From the NCBI GenBank assembly GCA_023423015.1, contig JAFAGE010000377.1, positions 1 through 8,793 of the forward strand: a stretch of DNA of 8,793 bases, given 5' to 3'. The notes beneath the pieces are model-generated. The model saw nothing but the letters and a program-made list of their open reading frames with translations, did not search any database and was not told the DNA's origin. The DNA is from Bacteroidota bacterium (GTDB lineage Bacteria > Bacteroidota > Bacteroidia > Chitinophagales > Chitinophagaceae). Shown piece by piece: positions 1 to 6,733 of this stretch (position 1 is the stretch's first letter; each line of letters begins with the position of its first letter). A program made the translations under genes and the position numbers.

Positions 1-474
1 GTTGAAGAGCGTACAGGAATTACTTTCGGAAAGGATTATTTATGGCATGTGGTTAACGAAGATGAGAGCGACTGGTATCCTGATTCCTTAATACCTGCCA
101 TAGCCATGTGTGTATTCAAGGAATACCGAAGCGATCTCCAGGTTGAATTTGCAGCCGATATGCAATACGGGCATCATTACGAGGGTAGGGACCTGACCGA
201 CCACGAAGCGTATCGGCATCTCCTGGAAAAATATGAAATTGACAGCGAGGAATTCTATTCCCGGATGAAGCAGCCGGAGTATGAAGAAAAAGCGAGGTAT
301 GAATTTGCTTTAGTAAAGCAATTGCAGGTTACCGGATTTCCAACTGTGCTGGTGCAGGCAAGTGAAAGTAAATTTTATCTGATAGCGCGAGGTTATACTG
401 ACTACGAAAACCTGAACGATAATCTTCAAAAAGTTCTTCAATCCATCACGAATGCTTCTTCGTCCTCGTCATAA
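1..474 (+). CDS. DsbA-family thiol oxidoreductase, C-terminal part (5' truncated)
   Basis: The frame is open from base 1 to the TAA at 472-474, giving 157 residues; the true start lies upstream of the window, and the in-frame GTG at 49 is only an internal codon. The visible part fits the DsbA-like thioredoxin fold as found in predicted protein-disulfide isomerases of the COG3531 kind: a helical insertion (about residues 25-105) followed by VTGFPTVLV, with the conserved cis-proline at about residue 114, then a closing strand and helix. In this family the cis-Pro loop packs against a CxxC active site, which would be encoded upstream and cannot be checked here, so oxidase, isomerase or glutathione-linked roles cannot be separated. 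No signal peptide can be assessed. The C-terminus is a run of five serines after NA, encoded where the gene overlaps the convergent neighbour. Family assignment is fairly firm; the precise substrate is unknown. Confidence 0.75.
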   Translation, partial: VEERTGITFGKDYLWHVVNEDESDWYPDSLIPAIAMCVFKEYRSDLQVEFAADMQYGHHYEGRDLTDHEAYRHLLEKYEIDSEEFYSRMKQPEYEEKARYEFALVKQLQVTGFPTVLVQASESKFYLIARGYTDYENLNDNLQKVLQSITNASSSSS

Positions 475-998
475 ACCAGGATGGAAATTTTCCATTCCGT
501 TACAAGAAACTCCATTGTAAGTTCGACTTTTACGTTGGCTAGCCGCCCCGAAGCTGCAGGCAGCAACTGAAGGACGCTCGAATTGAAACGTTTTTCGTCG
601 GTAGGAGTATTGTATGTACCCGTGAGAATAAAAGGCTTTTCACCTTCGATCTTAATGATGCTGTTGCTTAACTGGGAGAAGATGTCTTTGTATCGTTTTG
701 CAGACTCATCAAAATCCTCATTTTCCATCAAAGTCGATTTCCAGCTGTATATCTCCTTTTCATTTGAAGAACTGTACCGGGTGATCACTGTATTTATCGC
801 ACCGGGGATTTCAACCTTCGAAGCAAAATCTGTCGTTTGCGGGTCGGCGTTAACCAGGTTACCTTTTATATTACGGAAGTGTTTGGGGTAGTCGTTGAGA
901 ACAACTTCAAGTGCGGAATGCGTCTGGTTGGTGAACACCCCCTGTGGATAACTCCATAGGGGTAGCGTCAGCATAAGCAATACGGTCAGGCCTTTCAT
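438..998 (-). CDS. Small exported protein of unknown function
   Basis: This ORF encodes 186 residues and I do not recognise a named family. The N-terminus is a plausible Sec signal peptide: MKG, a hydrophobic core of about residues 4-15 (LTVLLMLTLPLW), then a polar SYPQG where cleavage is likely, so the mature protein should be periplasmic or secreted. There is no lipobox cysteine. The mature part looks like a single alpha/beta domain: helix-rich at residues 27-45 (ALEVVLNDYPKHF), a charged helix near 95-115, and two amphipathic strands near the C-terminus (VKVELTMEFLVTEWKISILVYD). The tail is strongly acidic (DEDEEAF). The ATG at 996-998 is the first start before the signal peptide; no Shine-Dalgarno sequence precedes it, as is usual in Bacteroidota. 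The 3' end overlaps the convergent DsbA-family gene by 37 bp. The antisense frame at 583-891 is a shadow. Gene reality is likely; function is unknown. Confidence 0.7.
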   Translation of the reverse strand: MKGLTVLLMLTLPLWSYPQGVFTNQTHSALEVVLNDYPKHFRNIKGNLVNADPQTTDFASKVEIPGAINTVITRYSSSNEKEIYSWKSTLMENEDFDESAKRYKDIFSQLSNSIIKIEGEKPFILTGTYNTPTDEKRFNSSVLQLLPAASGRLANVKVELTMEFLVTEWKISILVYDEDEEAFVMD

Positions 999-1138
999 AA
1001 TTAGGGATTTAGATAAAAATAATTCAAAGCTTTAACAATTGTATAGGGAATTTACTTCGTAACTTATGCACAATAAATTCACAACACGGCCGTTTGGCTG
1101 TGGAAATCCCAAATTCTTAGAGATAAACCTCCTTCAGC

Positions 1139-1303
1139 ATGGAAAAGAAGTCAACGTACTACGAAGTACACAATGCAAAGATTTGTCGCGACCATTACAG
1201 GCCATCAACCGATATTCTCCGTTTTATTAAGAGTATCTGGACGGTTATTATGATCGGTGAGTCGCCGATCAGTACTTCGCCCATGCGCAGGAGAAGGCAT
1301 TAA
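1139..1303 (+). pseudogene. Possible remnant of an AraC-type regulator N-terminus
   Basis: An ATG at 1139 opens a 54-residue frame ending in TAA at 1301-1303. Its middle part reads HYRPSTDILRFIKSIWTV, which resembles the N-terminal sensor segment of Bacteroidota AraC-family regulators, where a pattern like Y-x-P-S-x-x-L-x-x-F-I-x-x-x-W is common. After the Trp the resemblance is lost and the frame ends in MRRRRH, an unlikely protein terminus. Another frame stays open from 1261 to a TGA at 1333-1335 (reading VADQYFAHAQEKALIP and on), which would fit a frameshifted continuation. No DNA-binding helix-turn-helix domain is present anywhere in the gap, so if this is AraC-derived only the first fifth or so survives. 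It has no visible ribosome binding site. It could equally be a chance ORF or a genuine orphan small protein. Confidence 0.33.
1251..1271. repeat. 21-bp near-perfect palindrome
   Basis: The arms TGATCGG (1251-1257) and CCGATCA (1265-1271) are exact reverse complements. The centre TGAGTCG continues the symmetry with GA/TC around a central G at 1261, apart from one T/G pair. It could be an operator-like protein site or an RNA hairpin. No T-run follows it on either strand, so it is not a standard intrinsic terminator for the leftward SNF2 gene, whose stop codon is about 70 bp away. Confidence 0.5.
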
Positions 1304-1312
1304 TACCGACTT

Positions 1313-1324
1313 CAATATATATTG
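1313..1324. repeat. AT-rich 12-bp perfect palindrome
   Basis: CAATATATATTG is exactly self-complementary and lies 14 bp beyond the stop codon of the leftward SNF2 gene. Flanking CTTCA (1310-1314) and TGAAG (1333-1337) could also pair with each other. It may be part of a 3' end structure, but it lacks a GC-rich stem and a T-run, so function is not supported. Confidence 0.4.
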
Positions 1325-1338
1325 TAAAAACCTGAAGC

Positions 1339-4300
1339 TTAGCTGAATAGGTATTCTACGTCTGCCTTTGTGAGGCTCTTCACAAATCCTTCATCGTCAG
1401 TTATCAGGTCTTTCGCCAGCAGCCTTTTCTTTTCCTGGAGTTGAAGAATTTTGTCTTCAATAGTGTCTTTGCATATCATGCGATAGGCAAGAATGTTTTT
1501 GGTTTGCCCGATACGGTGAGTACGGTCAATAGCCTGTTGTTCCACTGCAGGATTCCACCAGGGGTCAACGATATAAACGTAGTCGGCTGCCGTCAGGTTC
1601 AGACCCACACCCCCCGCTTTTAACGAAATCAGGAACACACGGCAGTTTTCGTCGTTCTGAAAACGCTGAATAGCGCGTTCCCTTTCCTGTGCCGAGGTGC
1701 TTCCATCGAAGTATTCGTGATCTACACCCAATTCTTTCAGCTTTTCGCGGATCAATGCCAGCATTCCGAGGAATTGCGAAAACACGAGGGCTTTGTGGTT
1801 GCTTATATTTTCGGTGATCTCGCGACCAAGTTCTTCCAGCTTGATGGAGTGATTCGGGAATTTGTCTGCTTCATTCAAAATCGCCGGTGAGTCACAGATC
1901 TGGCGAAGCTTCATCAAGCCCTGCAGAATGGTAAGCTGCGAGCGGTTAATGCCCTGCGTTTCTATCGTTCCAAGAATTTTATCGCGGAAATCGTTCCTGT
2001 AAGCTTCGTAAATGTTGCGTTGCTCGTCTTCCATTTCGCAGTAAAGGATAGTTTCCACCTTTTCAGGAAGGTCTTTGGCAACCTGCTCTTTGGTACGGCG
2101 TAGTATGAATGGAAAGAGAATCTTTCTAAGGTGATCTTTCCTATCCTGCTCGCCGAACTTGTCGATGGGAATAGAGAACTCCTGCCGGAAAAATTCGATG
2201 CTACCCAGCATACCGGGGTTCAGGAAGTTCATTTGGGCAAAGATGTCGAAGGTATTATTTTGAAGCGGTGTACCACTCATACAGAGGCGGTTCTTCGCTC
2301 TTAATAAACCAGCTGCTTTCGTTACCTTACTTGCAGGGTTCTTGATAGCCTGCGATTCATCCAGGATCACATAGTCGAACGGAATATCTACGAGCAATTT
2401 GATATCACTGCGCAGTGTACCATAGGTGGTGATGATGATTTCCTTTTCGTTAAAAAGATCCTTATTCTTTACGCGATCGGCTCCGTGATGTATGTGATAT
2501 GTAAGCTGGGGTGTGAACTTTCTTATTTCATTTTCCCAGTTGAACATGAGCGTGGTTGGGCAAACCACCAGGGCCTTCAATGCGCCATTCTCCTGCCGGT
2601 AATAATGCATGTAACTCAATGCCTGCACCGTTTTACCAAGACCCATATCGTCGGCAAGAATTCCCCCCCACCCGATATCTTTCAGGTAGTTGATCCAGTG
2701 AAATCCGTGTTCCTGGTAAGGACGCAGCACGTGTTGCAGGTGTTCGGGCACAGGTATTTCGCGGATCTTGTTGAACATGCGGAGAGAATCGTATTTCTCT
2801 TCCAGCTGAACAACAAGTTCCTCCTCATTTCTTTCTTCGTATAACTCGTCTATCACACTCATGTGATACTTCGACAGGCGCAACTGGTCGTTCTTACCTT
2901 CGCCTACGCGGAACAACAACGAGTATTTCTTGATCCACTCTTCAGGCAGAATACCCAATGAACCATCATTTAATGGCACAAACTGCTGACGGTTTGCAAG
3001 TGCTTTCTTTACATCGGCGATGGTTACTTTCTGATCGCCGAATACAATGTCAACACGCGCATCAAACCAGTCGGTGTTGCTGCTGATATGGATTTTCGTC
3101 TGCGGTTTTGCAGTATTGAAGCGGAAATTCTTCAGTGCGTCGTGTCCATATACCGGCACTTTCATTTCCTTCATCGCGTCAACAAACAGGAAGAACCAGT
3201 TGTTGCGCAAAACATCATTGCCTTTTAGCGCGAGTTGGTTGCCGTCTTCGGGTCTGATGAAGTTTGAGTGCAGCATCTCAAGTTTTTGCATAAATGCATT
3301 CTCCTTGTCACGCGCACGTTTTACAATCATCACTTTATCGGCAGCGGGAATAATCAGGTCGTCTTTTCCGCCAGGTTTGGTTTCAAAACCTTTGTAAGAA
3401 AACACAGGCTGGAATACGAGGTAGTCGCCCTTTTCCTGCAACACCACACGTTTTTCCGGATCACCATCTTTTATTTCCGATACCATCGATGGTTCAAAAT
3501 CCACCACGTAATCTTTGGTCAGTGGTAAAACAAACCTGCGCAGTTGCTCCGGCCACTCTTCTTTGTTGAAAGTGAGTTTTCCTTTGCTTAAAAATTTCTC
3601 TACCAGGTTAACGTCTTCCGGCTTCTGCCAGAGATAGAGATTATTGTTATAAGAAAAGATCAGGCTGCTGTCTACTTCATTTTCATTAACCGGTAAATGC
3701 TGACCGCTCAGTCGCACCCAGGCTTCCATTTCTACATGGCCGTTATGTTTTGAAACCTTAAAATATGGAACGATTGGATCTGTTACGATTCCGGTTGCTT
3801 CAAGGTTTTCAGTTTTGAAGGTCTTCTTACCATTCAGCTGGTATACATATGGATTCGCGGCGATATCCATGAGGAATTTGCGCAGCTTCGGATGGATATA
3901 TTCCACCATCAATGCGCGCGTTTCTTCAGGAAGTTCATCATCTTCATGATGAACAATGTTCTCCCATATGCCGCTGAACGGCGAGTTTCGATTCAGGTAT
4001 TTCGTTATCTCCGATTCCTGGAGCTTCCGTAGTGTAGGAATCAGCTGCCTGTCGCTTTCCGGCAGCAAATCGATATTGATAAATTTTCCGAGATCGAGTT
4101 TAACCACTTTGCCAACGAAGGCATCATTCTGGTCGTTTGGCTCGCCGGTAACCGCATCAATATTAAATCTCGGGTATGCGTCGTAATTGAAATTAAAAAC
4201 CACGCCCAGCCGTTGTGCAGGAGTTTCAGCAGTTTCCGTTTCCGCTTCCGTTTCCAAAGATGCAGCTGGTGTTTCCACGGGAGTCGCTGTTCTTGCTTTC

Positions 4301-5106
4301 GATAGCTCCTGTGGTGTAATGCGTTTTATGCTATTATCGAGCAGCCGGAGGAAAGGTTTTCCTTCTTTGTAGGTGAATTCAAACTTGCCTGTCAGGTCAT
4401 CGTTCAAAGAATAACCATACAGTTCAAGCAATTTGTTTTTTTCCTTATCCCAGTTCCTTATAGTGTCGAAATAGTAAGGACCATGGGTGTTCAGCAGCTG
4501 CAGAAACACAATTACTTTAGGCAGGCAAAGCGGATGCTTTGTGTCTTCGTAGTCGCAGCTTGTATCAAAATTTCTTTCTTCGTTCTTACGGATAACTACT
4601 TTGTACGAGATGTCGTCCAGATCTACATTGGCTACCACCACTTCATCTTTCGCGCTGACGATTCTCGCTTTGCCATTGCGCAGGTAAGCTTCTGCCGCAG
4701 TATAACTTTCGGGAGAGCAAAGCAGGCGTAGTGTTTTCAGATCGATAAACTTCATCTTCACAACCGTGTGTCGCTGGTCGTATTCGATCTTTTCAGCCTT
4801 CAGGATGTTCTTATCAAGCATCTCCTGCAACTGAATCAATGAAGCCGCTTCATGGCGGCATATGTCGCCAAGGTTATACGGACAAGTGCAACGTACCGAT
4901 AATGTTCGCGGATCTTTAAACTTGTGGATACTAACGCGATAATAAGTACTGTAACTGTCGTCTTTTACACGAAACGACACAGAATCGAGAAGCTCATCAT
5001 ACTCAACCAATTCTACATAGCCAATAGCGTGGATTTTTTTCCCGCGCCGTATTACTTCATCGGTGCCATTCGTGTAAACATACTTGATAAGGTGTGGTAA
5101 GGCCAT
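1339..5106 (-). CDS. SWIM zinc-finger SNF2-family helicase-like ATPase
   Basis: The protein has 1255 residues from the chosen start. An N-terminal SWIM zinc finger is visible (C-T-C at 73-75, then C-R-H at 83-85), a motif expected to bind DNA or protein. A long family-specific region follows, interrupted by a Thr/Glu/Ala-rich linker at about 272-299. The C-terminal third is a complete SNF2/Rad54 ATPase: Walker A DDMGLGKT (819-826), motif II DESQ (916-919), motif III SGTP (944-947), motif V around LKAGGVGLNL (1162-1171) and motif VI QAIDRTHRIGQ (1191-1201). Such proteins translocate on double-stranded DNA and remodel protein-DNA complexes; the bacterial relative HepA/RapA recycles RNA polymerase. 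The actual target here is unknown. The frame extends 23 residues upstream to 5175, but MALPHLIKYV at 5106 is preferred because a promoter-like box lies at 5133-5140, inside that extension. It is divergently transcribed from the M28-like gene. Confidence 0.93.
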   Translation of the reverse strand: MALPHLIKYVYTNGTDEVIRRGKKIHAIGYVELVEYDELLDSVSFRVKDDSYSTYYRVSIHKFKDPRTLSVRCTCPYNLGDICRHEAASLIQLQEMLDKNILKAEKIEYDQRHTVVKMKFIDLKTLRLLCSPESYTAAEAYLRNGKARIVSAKDEVVVANVDLDDISYKVVIRKNEERNFDTSCDYEDTKHPLCLPKVIVFLQLLNTHGPYYFDTIRNWDKEKNKLLELYGYSLNDDLTGKFEFTYKEGKPFLRLLDNSIKRITPQELSKARTATPVETPAASLETEAETETAETPAQRLGVVFNFNYDAYPRFNIDAVTGEPNDQNDAFVGKVVKLDLGKFINIDLLPESDRQLIPTLRKLQESEITKYLNRNSPFSGIWENIVHHEDDELPEETRALMVEYIHPKLRKFLMDIAANPYVYQLNGKKTFKTENLEATGIVTDPIVPYFKVSKHNGHVEMEAWVRLSGQHLPVNENEVDSSLIFSYNNNLYLWQKPEDVNLVEKFLSKGKLTFNKEEWPEQLRRFVLPLTKDYVVDFEPSMVSEIKDGDPEKRVVLQEKGDYLVFQPVFSYKGFETKPGGKDDLIIPAADKVMIVKRARDKENAFMQKLEMLHSNFIRPEDGNQLALKGNDVLRNNWFFLFVDAMKEMKVPVYGHDALKNFRFNTAKPQTKIHISSNTDWFDARVDIVFGDQKVTIADVKKALANRQQFVPLNDGSLGILPEEWIKKYSLLFRVGEGKNDQLRLSKYHMSVIDELYEERNEEELVVQLEEKYDSLRMFNKIREIPVPEHLQHVLRPYQEHGFHWINYLKDIGWGGILADDMGLGKTVQALSYMHYYRQENGALKALVVCPTTLMFNWENEIRKFTPQLTYHIHHGADRVKNKDLFNEKEIIITTYGTLRSDIKLLVDIPFDYVILDESQAIKNPASKVTKAAGLLRAKNRLCMSGTPLQNNTFDIFAQMNFLNPGMLGSIEFFRQEFSIPIDKFGEQDRKDHLRKILFPFILRRTKEQVAKDLPEKVETILYCEMEDEQRNIYEAYRNDFRDKILGTIETQGINRSQLTILQGLMKLRQICDSPAILNEADKFPNHSIKLEELGREITENISNHKALVFSQFLGMLALIREKLKELGVDHEYFDGSTSAQERERAIQRFQNDENCRVFLISLKAGGVGLNLTAADYVYIVDPWWNPAVEQQAIDRTHRIGQTKNILAYRMICKDTIEDKILQLQEKKRLLAKDLITDDEGFVKSLTKADVEYLFS
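4232..4255. repeat. Hexanucleotide tandem repeat inside the SNF2 gene
   Basis: There are four consecutive copies of GTTTCC on the plus strand (the third reads GCTTCC). On the coding strand they give Glu-Thr/Ala dipeptides in the linker (reading ETEAETET). The unit is in frame, so copy-number change would lengthen or shorten the linker by two residues without disrupting the ATPase. Confidence 0.7.
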
Positions 5107-5132
5107 TCGATGTTTAAAAATTGGACAATCTG

Positions 5133-5140
5133 CAAAAGTA
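5133..5140 (-). promoter_or_regulatory. Probable -7 box of the SNF2 gene promoter
   Basis: The minus strand reads TACTTTTG, an exact match to the Bacteroidota -7 consensus TAnnTTTG, 26 bp upstream of the preferred SNF2 start codon. No TTG -33 element lies 17-23 bp further upstream, so the promoter is incomplete by consensus. A start of transcription near 5128 would leave a leader of roughly 20 nt. Confidence 0.45.
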
Positions 5141-5169
5141 AAGGAAAAAAAGCGAGCTTTTGATGGCAT

Positions 5170-5200
5170 TTGCAAAGTATTCGCAAGTAGGATATTTTTG
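5170..5200 (+). promoter_or_regulatory. Bacteroidota-type promoter for the M28-like gene
   Basis: TTG at 5170-5172, a 20-bp spacer and TATTTTTG at 5193-5200 match the phylum's primary sigma factor consensus (TTG, about 19 bp, TAnnTTTG). Transcription would start near 5205, about 60 nt before the ATG at 5265. This also argues against translation from the in-frame ATG at 5160, which lies upstream of the promoter elements. Confidence 0.7.
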
Positions 5201-5264
5201 CAAAACGTTTGTTACCATTGGTACATCCTTTGCCTGCCTAATACTGAAAACCGCATCACCTTTT

Positions 5265-6296
5265 ATGAATATTTACAAGTGGGGTCTGCTTATTTTACTC
5301 GTATCCTGCAACACAATTGCTTTCGGCCAGAAATTAAAAAAAGCAGACAGGTTAATCGTAGCCAACCTCAAATCGCACATCTCAAACCTCTCTAAAGGTG
5401 ATAGCACCGGCGTAAAAGCCGGCAGCGAAGCAGAACGCGAAGCCGCAGAATACATCAGCCGCCAGTTTGCCAGATATGGCCTTAAACCTATGGGAGATGG
5501 CAACAGCTGGTACCAGAAGTTCAGCGTTTACGATGGTAAGGAAATCCTTCCTGCCACCAGCCTGTCGTTGAATGGAAAAAAATTAAAGCTTTACGAGGAA
5601 TACTTTCCCCTTCCTTTCAGCGCCAATAAACACGCAGATGCAGCAGTAGCAGTTGCCCTGGCAGAAGACGGAGTTCCCTGGTTTAAAGAATTGCGGGAAG
5701 TTTTGGGAGATGATGGCGAAACCGTGATCACAGATACTGTAGACCGCATCAGGAAAAAGGCCGAAGCCGCAGCAGACAAAGGAGCGAGCGCCTTGGTAAT
5801 CTACAATGGATCGGACCAGGCCGATTATCAGTATGATCGTTTGGATAGCTCGGCAGACGTATCCATACCTGTAGTATACATCACGCGGGAGGCCTTTAAG
5901 AAGTATACTGCCGATGAATCTGAAATCATCGACATTGCACTGAATGTAGCAAAAAAGAAGAATTCCCGTACAGGAATGAATGTGATTGGGTATGCGGATA
6001 ACAAGGCCGACAGCACCATCATTGCAGAAGCGAATCTTTCAGGAGACAGCAGTGTGGCGGCGCTTCTCGAAGTAGCGCGTTTAACAAAAGCCAACAAGGC
6101 ACGCCGGAAAAACTATTTGTTTGTAGCATACTGCGGTGAACAAAATGGTGCAGCGGGTGCTTCGTATTTTAAACAGCACCCTGCTGTTGCAAAAGATAAA
6201 ATTAGTCGCGTTGTTGCACTCGACTCTGTTAAGATTACCGACAACAATCCCAATGGTTTACATTTGGTACGCCAAAGCGTAGAGCTGATCAAATGA
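5265..6296 (+). CDS. Exported M28-peptidase-like protein, probably catalytically inactive
   Basis: This protein of 343 residues starts at the ATG at 5265, chosen because it opens a signal sequence (MNIYK, then WGLLILLVSC) and follows a good promoter. The export type is ambiguous: LVSC at 12-15 fits a lipobox, while AFGQ at 19-22 fits signal peptidase I cleavage. Features of M28 metallopeptidases with a PA insert are clear: the N-terminal helix (AAEYISRQFARYGLKP), a PA-like segment at about 115-225 (GASALVIYN, IPVVYITREAF), then NVIGYADN (239-246) and the core AALLEVARL. The catalytic machinery is badly eroded. The usual AHYDHLG loop and NGADDNASG are replaced by AEANLSGDSS (254-263); the usual Glu-Glu pair is E292-Q293 in YCGEQNG; the chain stops soon after the LDSV that matches the MDMVG segment, so the final metal His region is absent. 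A binding or scaffold role is inference. Its stop overlaps the next start codon. Confidence 0.82.
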   Translation: MNIYKWGLLILLVSCNTIAFGQKLKKADRLIVANLKSHISNLSKGDSTGVKAGSEAEREAAEYISRQFARYGLKPMGDGNSWYQKFSVYDGKEILPATSLSLNGKKLKLYEEYFPLPFSANKHADAAVAVALAEDGVPWFKELREVLGDDGETVITDTVDRIRKKAEAAADKGASALVIYNGSDQADYQYDRLDSSADVSIPVVYITREAFKKYTADESEIIDIALNVAKKKNSRTGMNVIGYADNKADSTIIAEANLSGDSSVAALLEVARLTKANKARRKNYLFVAYCGEQNGAAGASYFKQHPAVAKDKISRVVALDSVKITDNNPNGLHLVRQSVELIK

Positions 6297-6727
6297 AACT
6301 GAAATTAGATCTCGACGAACTTGCGGAAGAATTTTTTCGGGAAAGCCGTTTGATTGGCATTGTTGCCCCCATCAAAGACTACCAGCTATGCTGGCAATTG
6401 AACCAACTACTTTCTATCGACCTGCGCAATAACAACGACATCGAGATTCAGTTGAAAAGAAAAAAGCGCGACTATTACTTCGCAGTGTTTCAGTACAACG
6501 AACCGAACAATTCACTCGTTCATTATCTGTACAATAACCAGTTCGATGGTGAATACCTTCTGCCCGAGTTCAGGCATCTCGATTTTCTCTACCTGTTCAA
6601 AGGTGATGTTGTAACCGACGATTTCCTTAAAAACATGATGGAAACAATCCGTAAGATAAACGGTGTTCAGCTTGTCATGGAACTGGCCCATGACAAGATC
6701 AGGAACAAAGGTCACATGATTTTTTAG
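6293..6727 (+). CDS. IPExxxVDY family protein
   Basis: This is a 144-residue cytoplasmic protein with no signal peptide or membrane segment. It matches the uncharacterised IPExxxVDY family of Bacteroidota: the naming motif appears in a variant form as LPEFRHLDF at residues 90-98, the N-terminal half has the conserved pattern of a short hydrophobic strand followed by YQLCWQLNQLL (30-40), and the C-terminus ends in the typical basic, hydrophobic form (KIRNKGHMIF). Length is close to the usual roughly 150 residues. The biochemical function of the family is unknown. The start codon overlaps the stop of the M28-like gene (ATGA), which implies translational coupling and a shared transcript. In flavobacterial genomes I recall this family beside pyruvate kinase and RNase III genes; neither is present here. 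A strong hairpin lies in the last part of the coding region. Confidence 0.8.
   Translation: MKLKLDLDELAEEFFRESRLIGIVAPIKDYQLCWQLNQLLSIDLRNNNDIEIQLKRKKRDYYFAVFQYNEPNNSLVHYLYNNQFDGEYLLPEFRHLDFLYLFKGDVVTDDFLKNMMETIRKINGVQLVMELAHDKIRNKGHMIF
6671..6697 (+). other. Perfect 10-bp stem hairpin at the 3' end of the IPExxxVDY gene
   Basis: CTTGTCATGG (6671-6680) and CCATGACAAG (6688-6697) are exact reverse complements separated by the 7-nt loop AACTGGC. The structure lies inside the coding region, ending 30 bp before the end of the stop codon. A six-T run (6720-6725) comes 22 bp after the stem, too far for a classical intrinsic terminator. Because it is symmetric it could also fold in read-through RNA from the convergent rho-lipoprotein unit. 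Confidence 0.55.
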
Positions 6728-6733
6728 CCCTTA

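Larger units (their letters stand above)
999..1338. other. 340-bp gap without an intact gene
   Basis: This stretch separates two leftward genes. It holds a short rightward ORF resembling the N-terminus of an AraC-type regulator (listed separately), a near-perfect palindrome at 1251-1271, an AT-rich perfect palindrome at 1313-1324, and no tRNA or classical hairpin-plus-T-run terminator that I can see. Upstream of the exported-protein gene the minus strand reads AAGCTTTG (1032-1025), one mismatch from the TAnnTTTG box, but no TTG lies at the proper distance, so I do not call a promoter. The minus strand carries only very short ORFs. Confidence 0.6.

Noticed and set aside
1126..1136. AAGGAGG on the minus strand, a perfect Shine-Dalgarno-like sequence
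   Set aside because: No start codon with a worthwhile frame follows at a suitable distance; a coincidental match.
2485..2844. Plus-strand 119-codon ORF opposite the SNF2 ATPase region
   Set aside because: It is antisense to conserved helicase motifs and shows no recognisable domain; the same holds for the other plus-strand frames between 1441 and 4731.
1339..5106. SNF2 ATPase as part of a defence island such as DISARM
   Set aside because: No methyltransferase, phospholipase D nuclease or other defence partner is present; neighbours are housekeeping or envelope genes.
5107..5175. 23-residue N-terminal extension of the SNF2 protein
   Set aside because: The extension contains the probable -7 box, and MALPHLIKYV is the more natural domain start.
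5160..5264. 35-residue N-terminal extension of the M28-like protein
   Set aside because: It would put the signal peptide in the interior and place the start codon upstream of the promoter's own -33 and -7 elements.
6720..6725. Six-T run as an intrinsic terminator of the IPExxxVDY gene
   Set aside because: The T-run includes coding bases and lies 22 bp beyond the only strong stem, so it does not form a standard hairpin plus T-tract.
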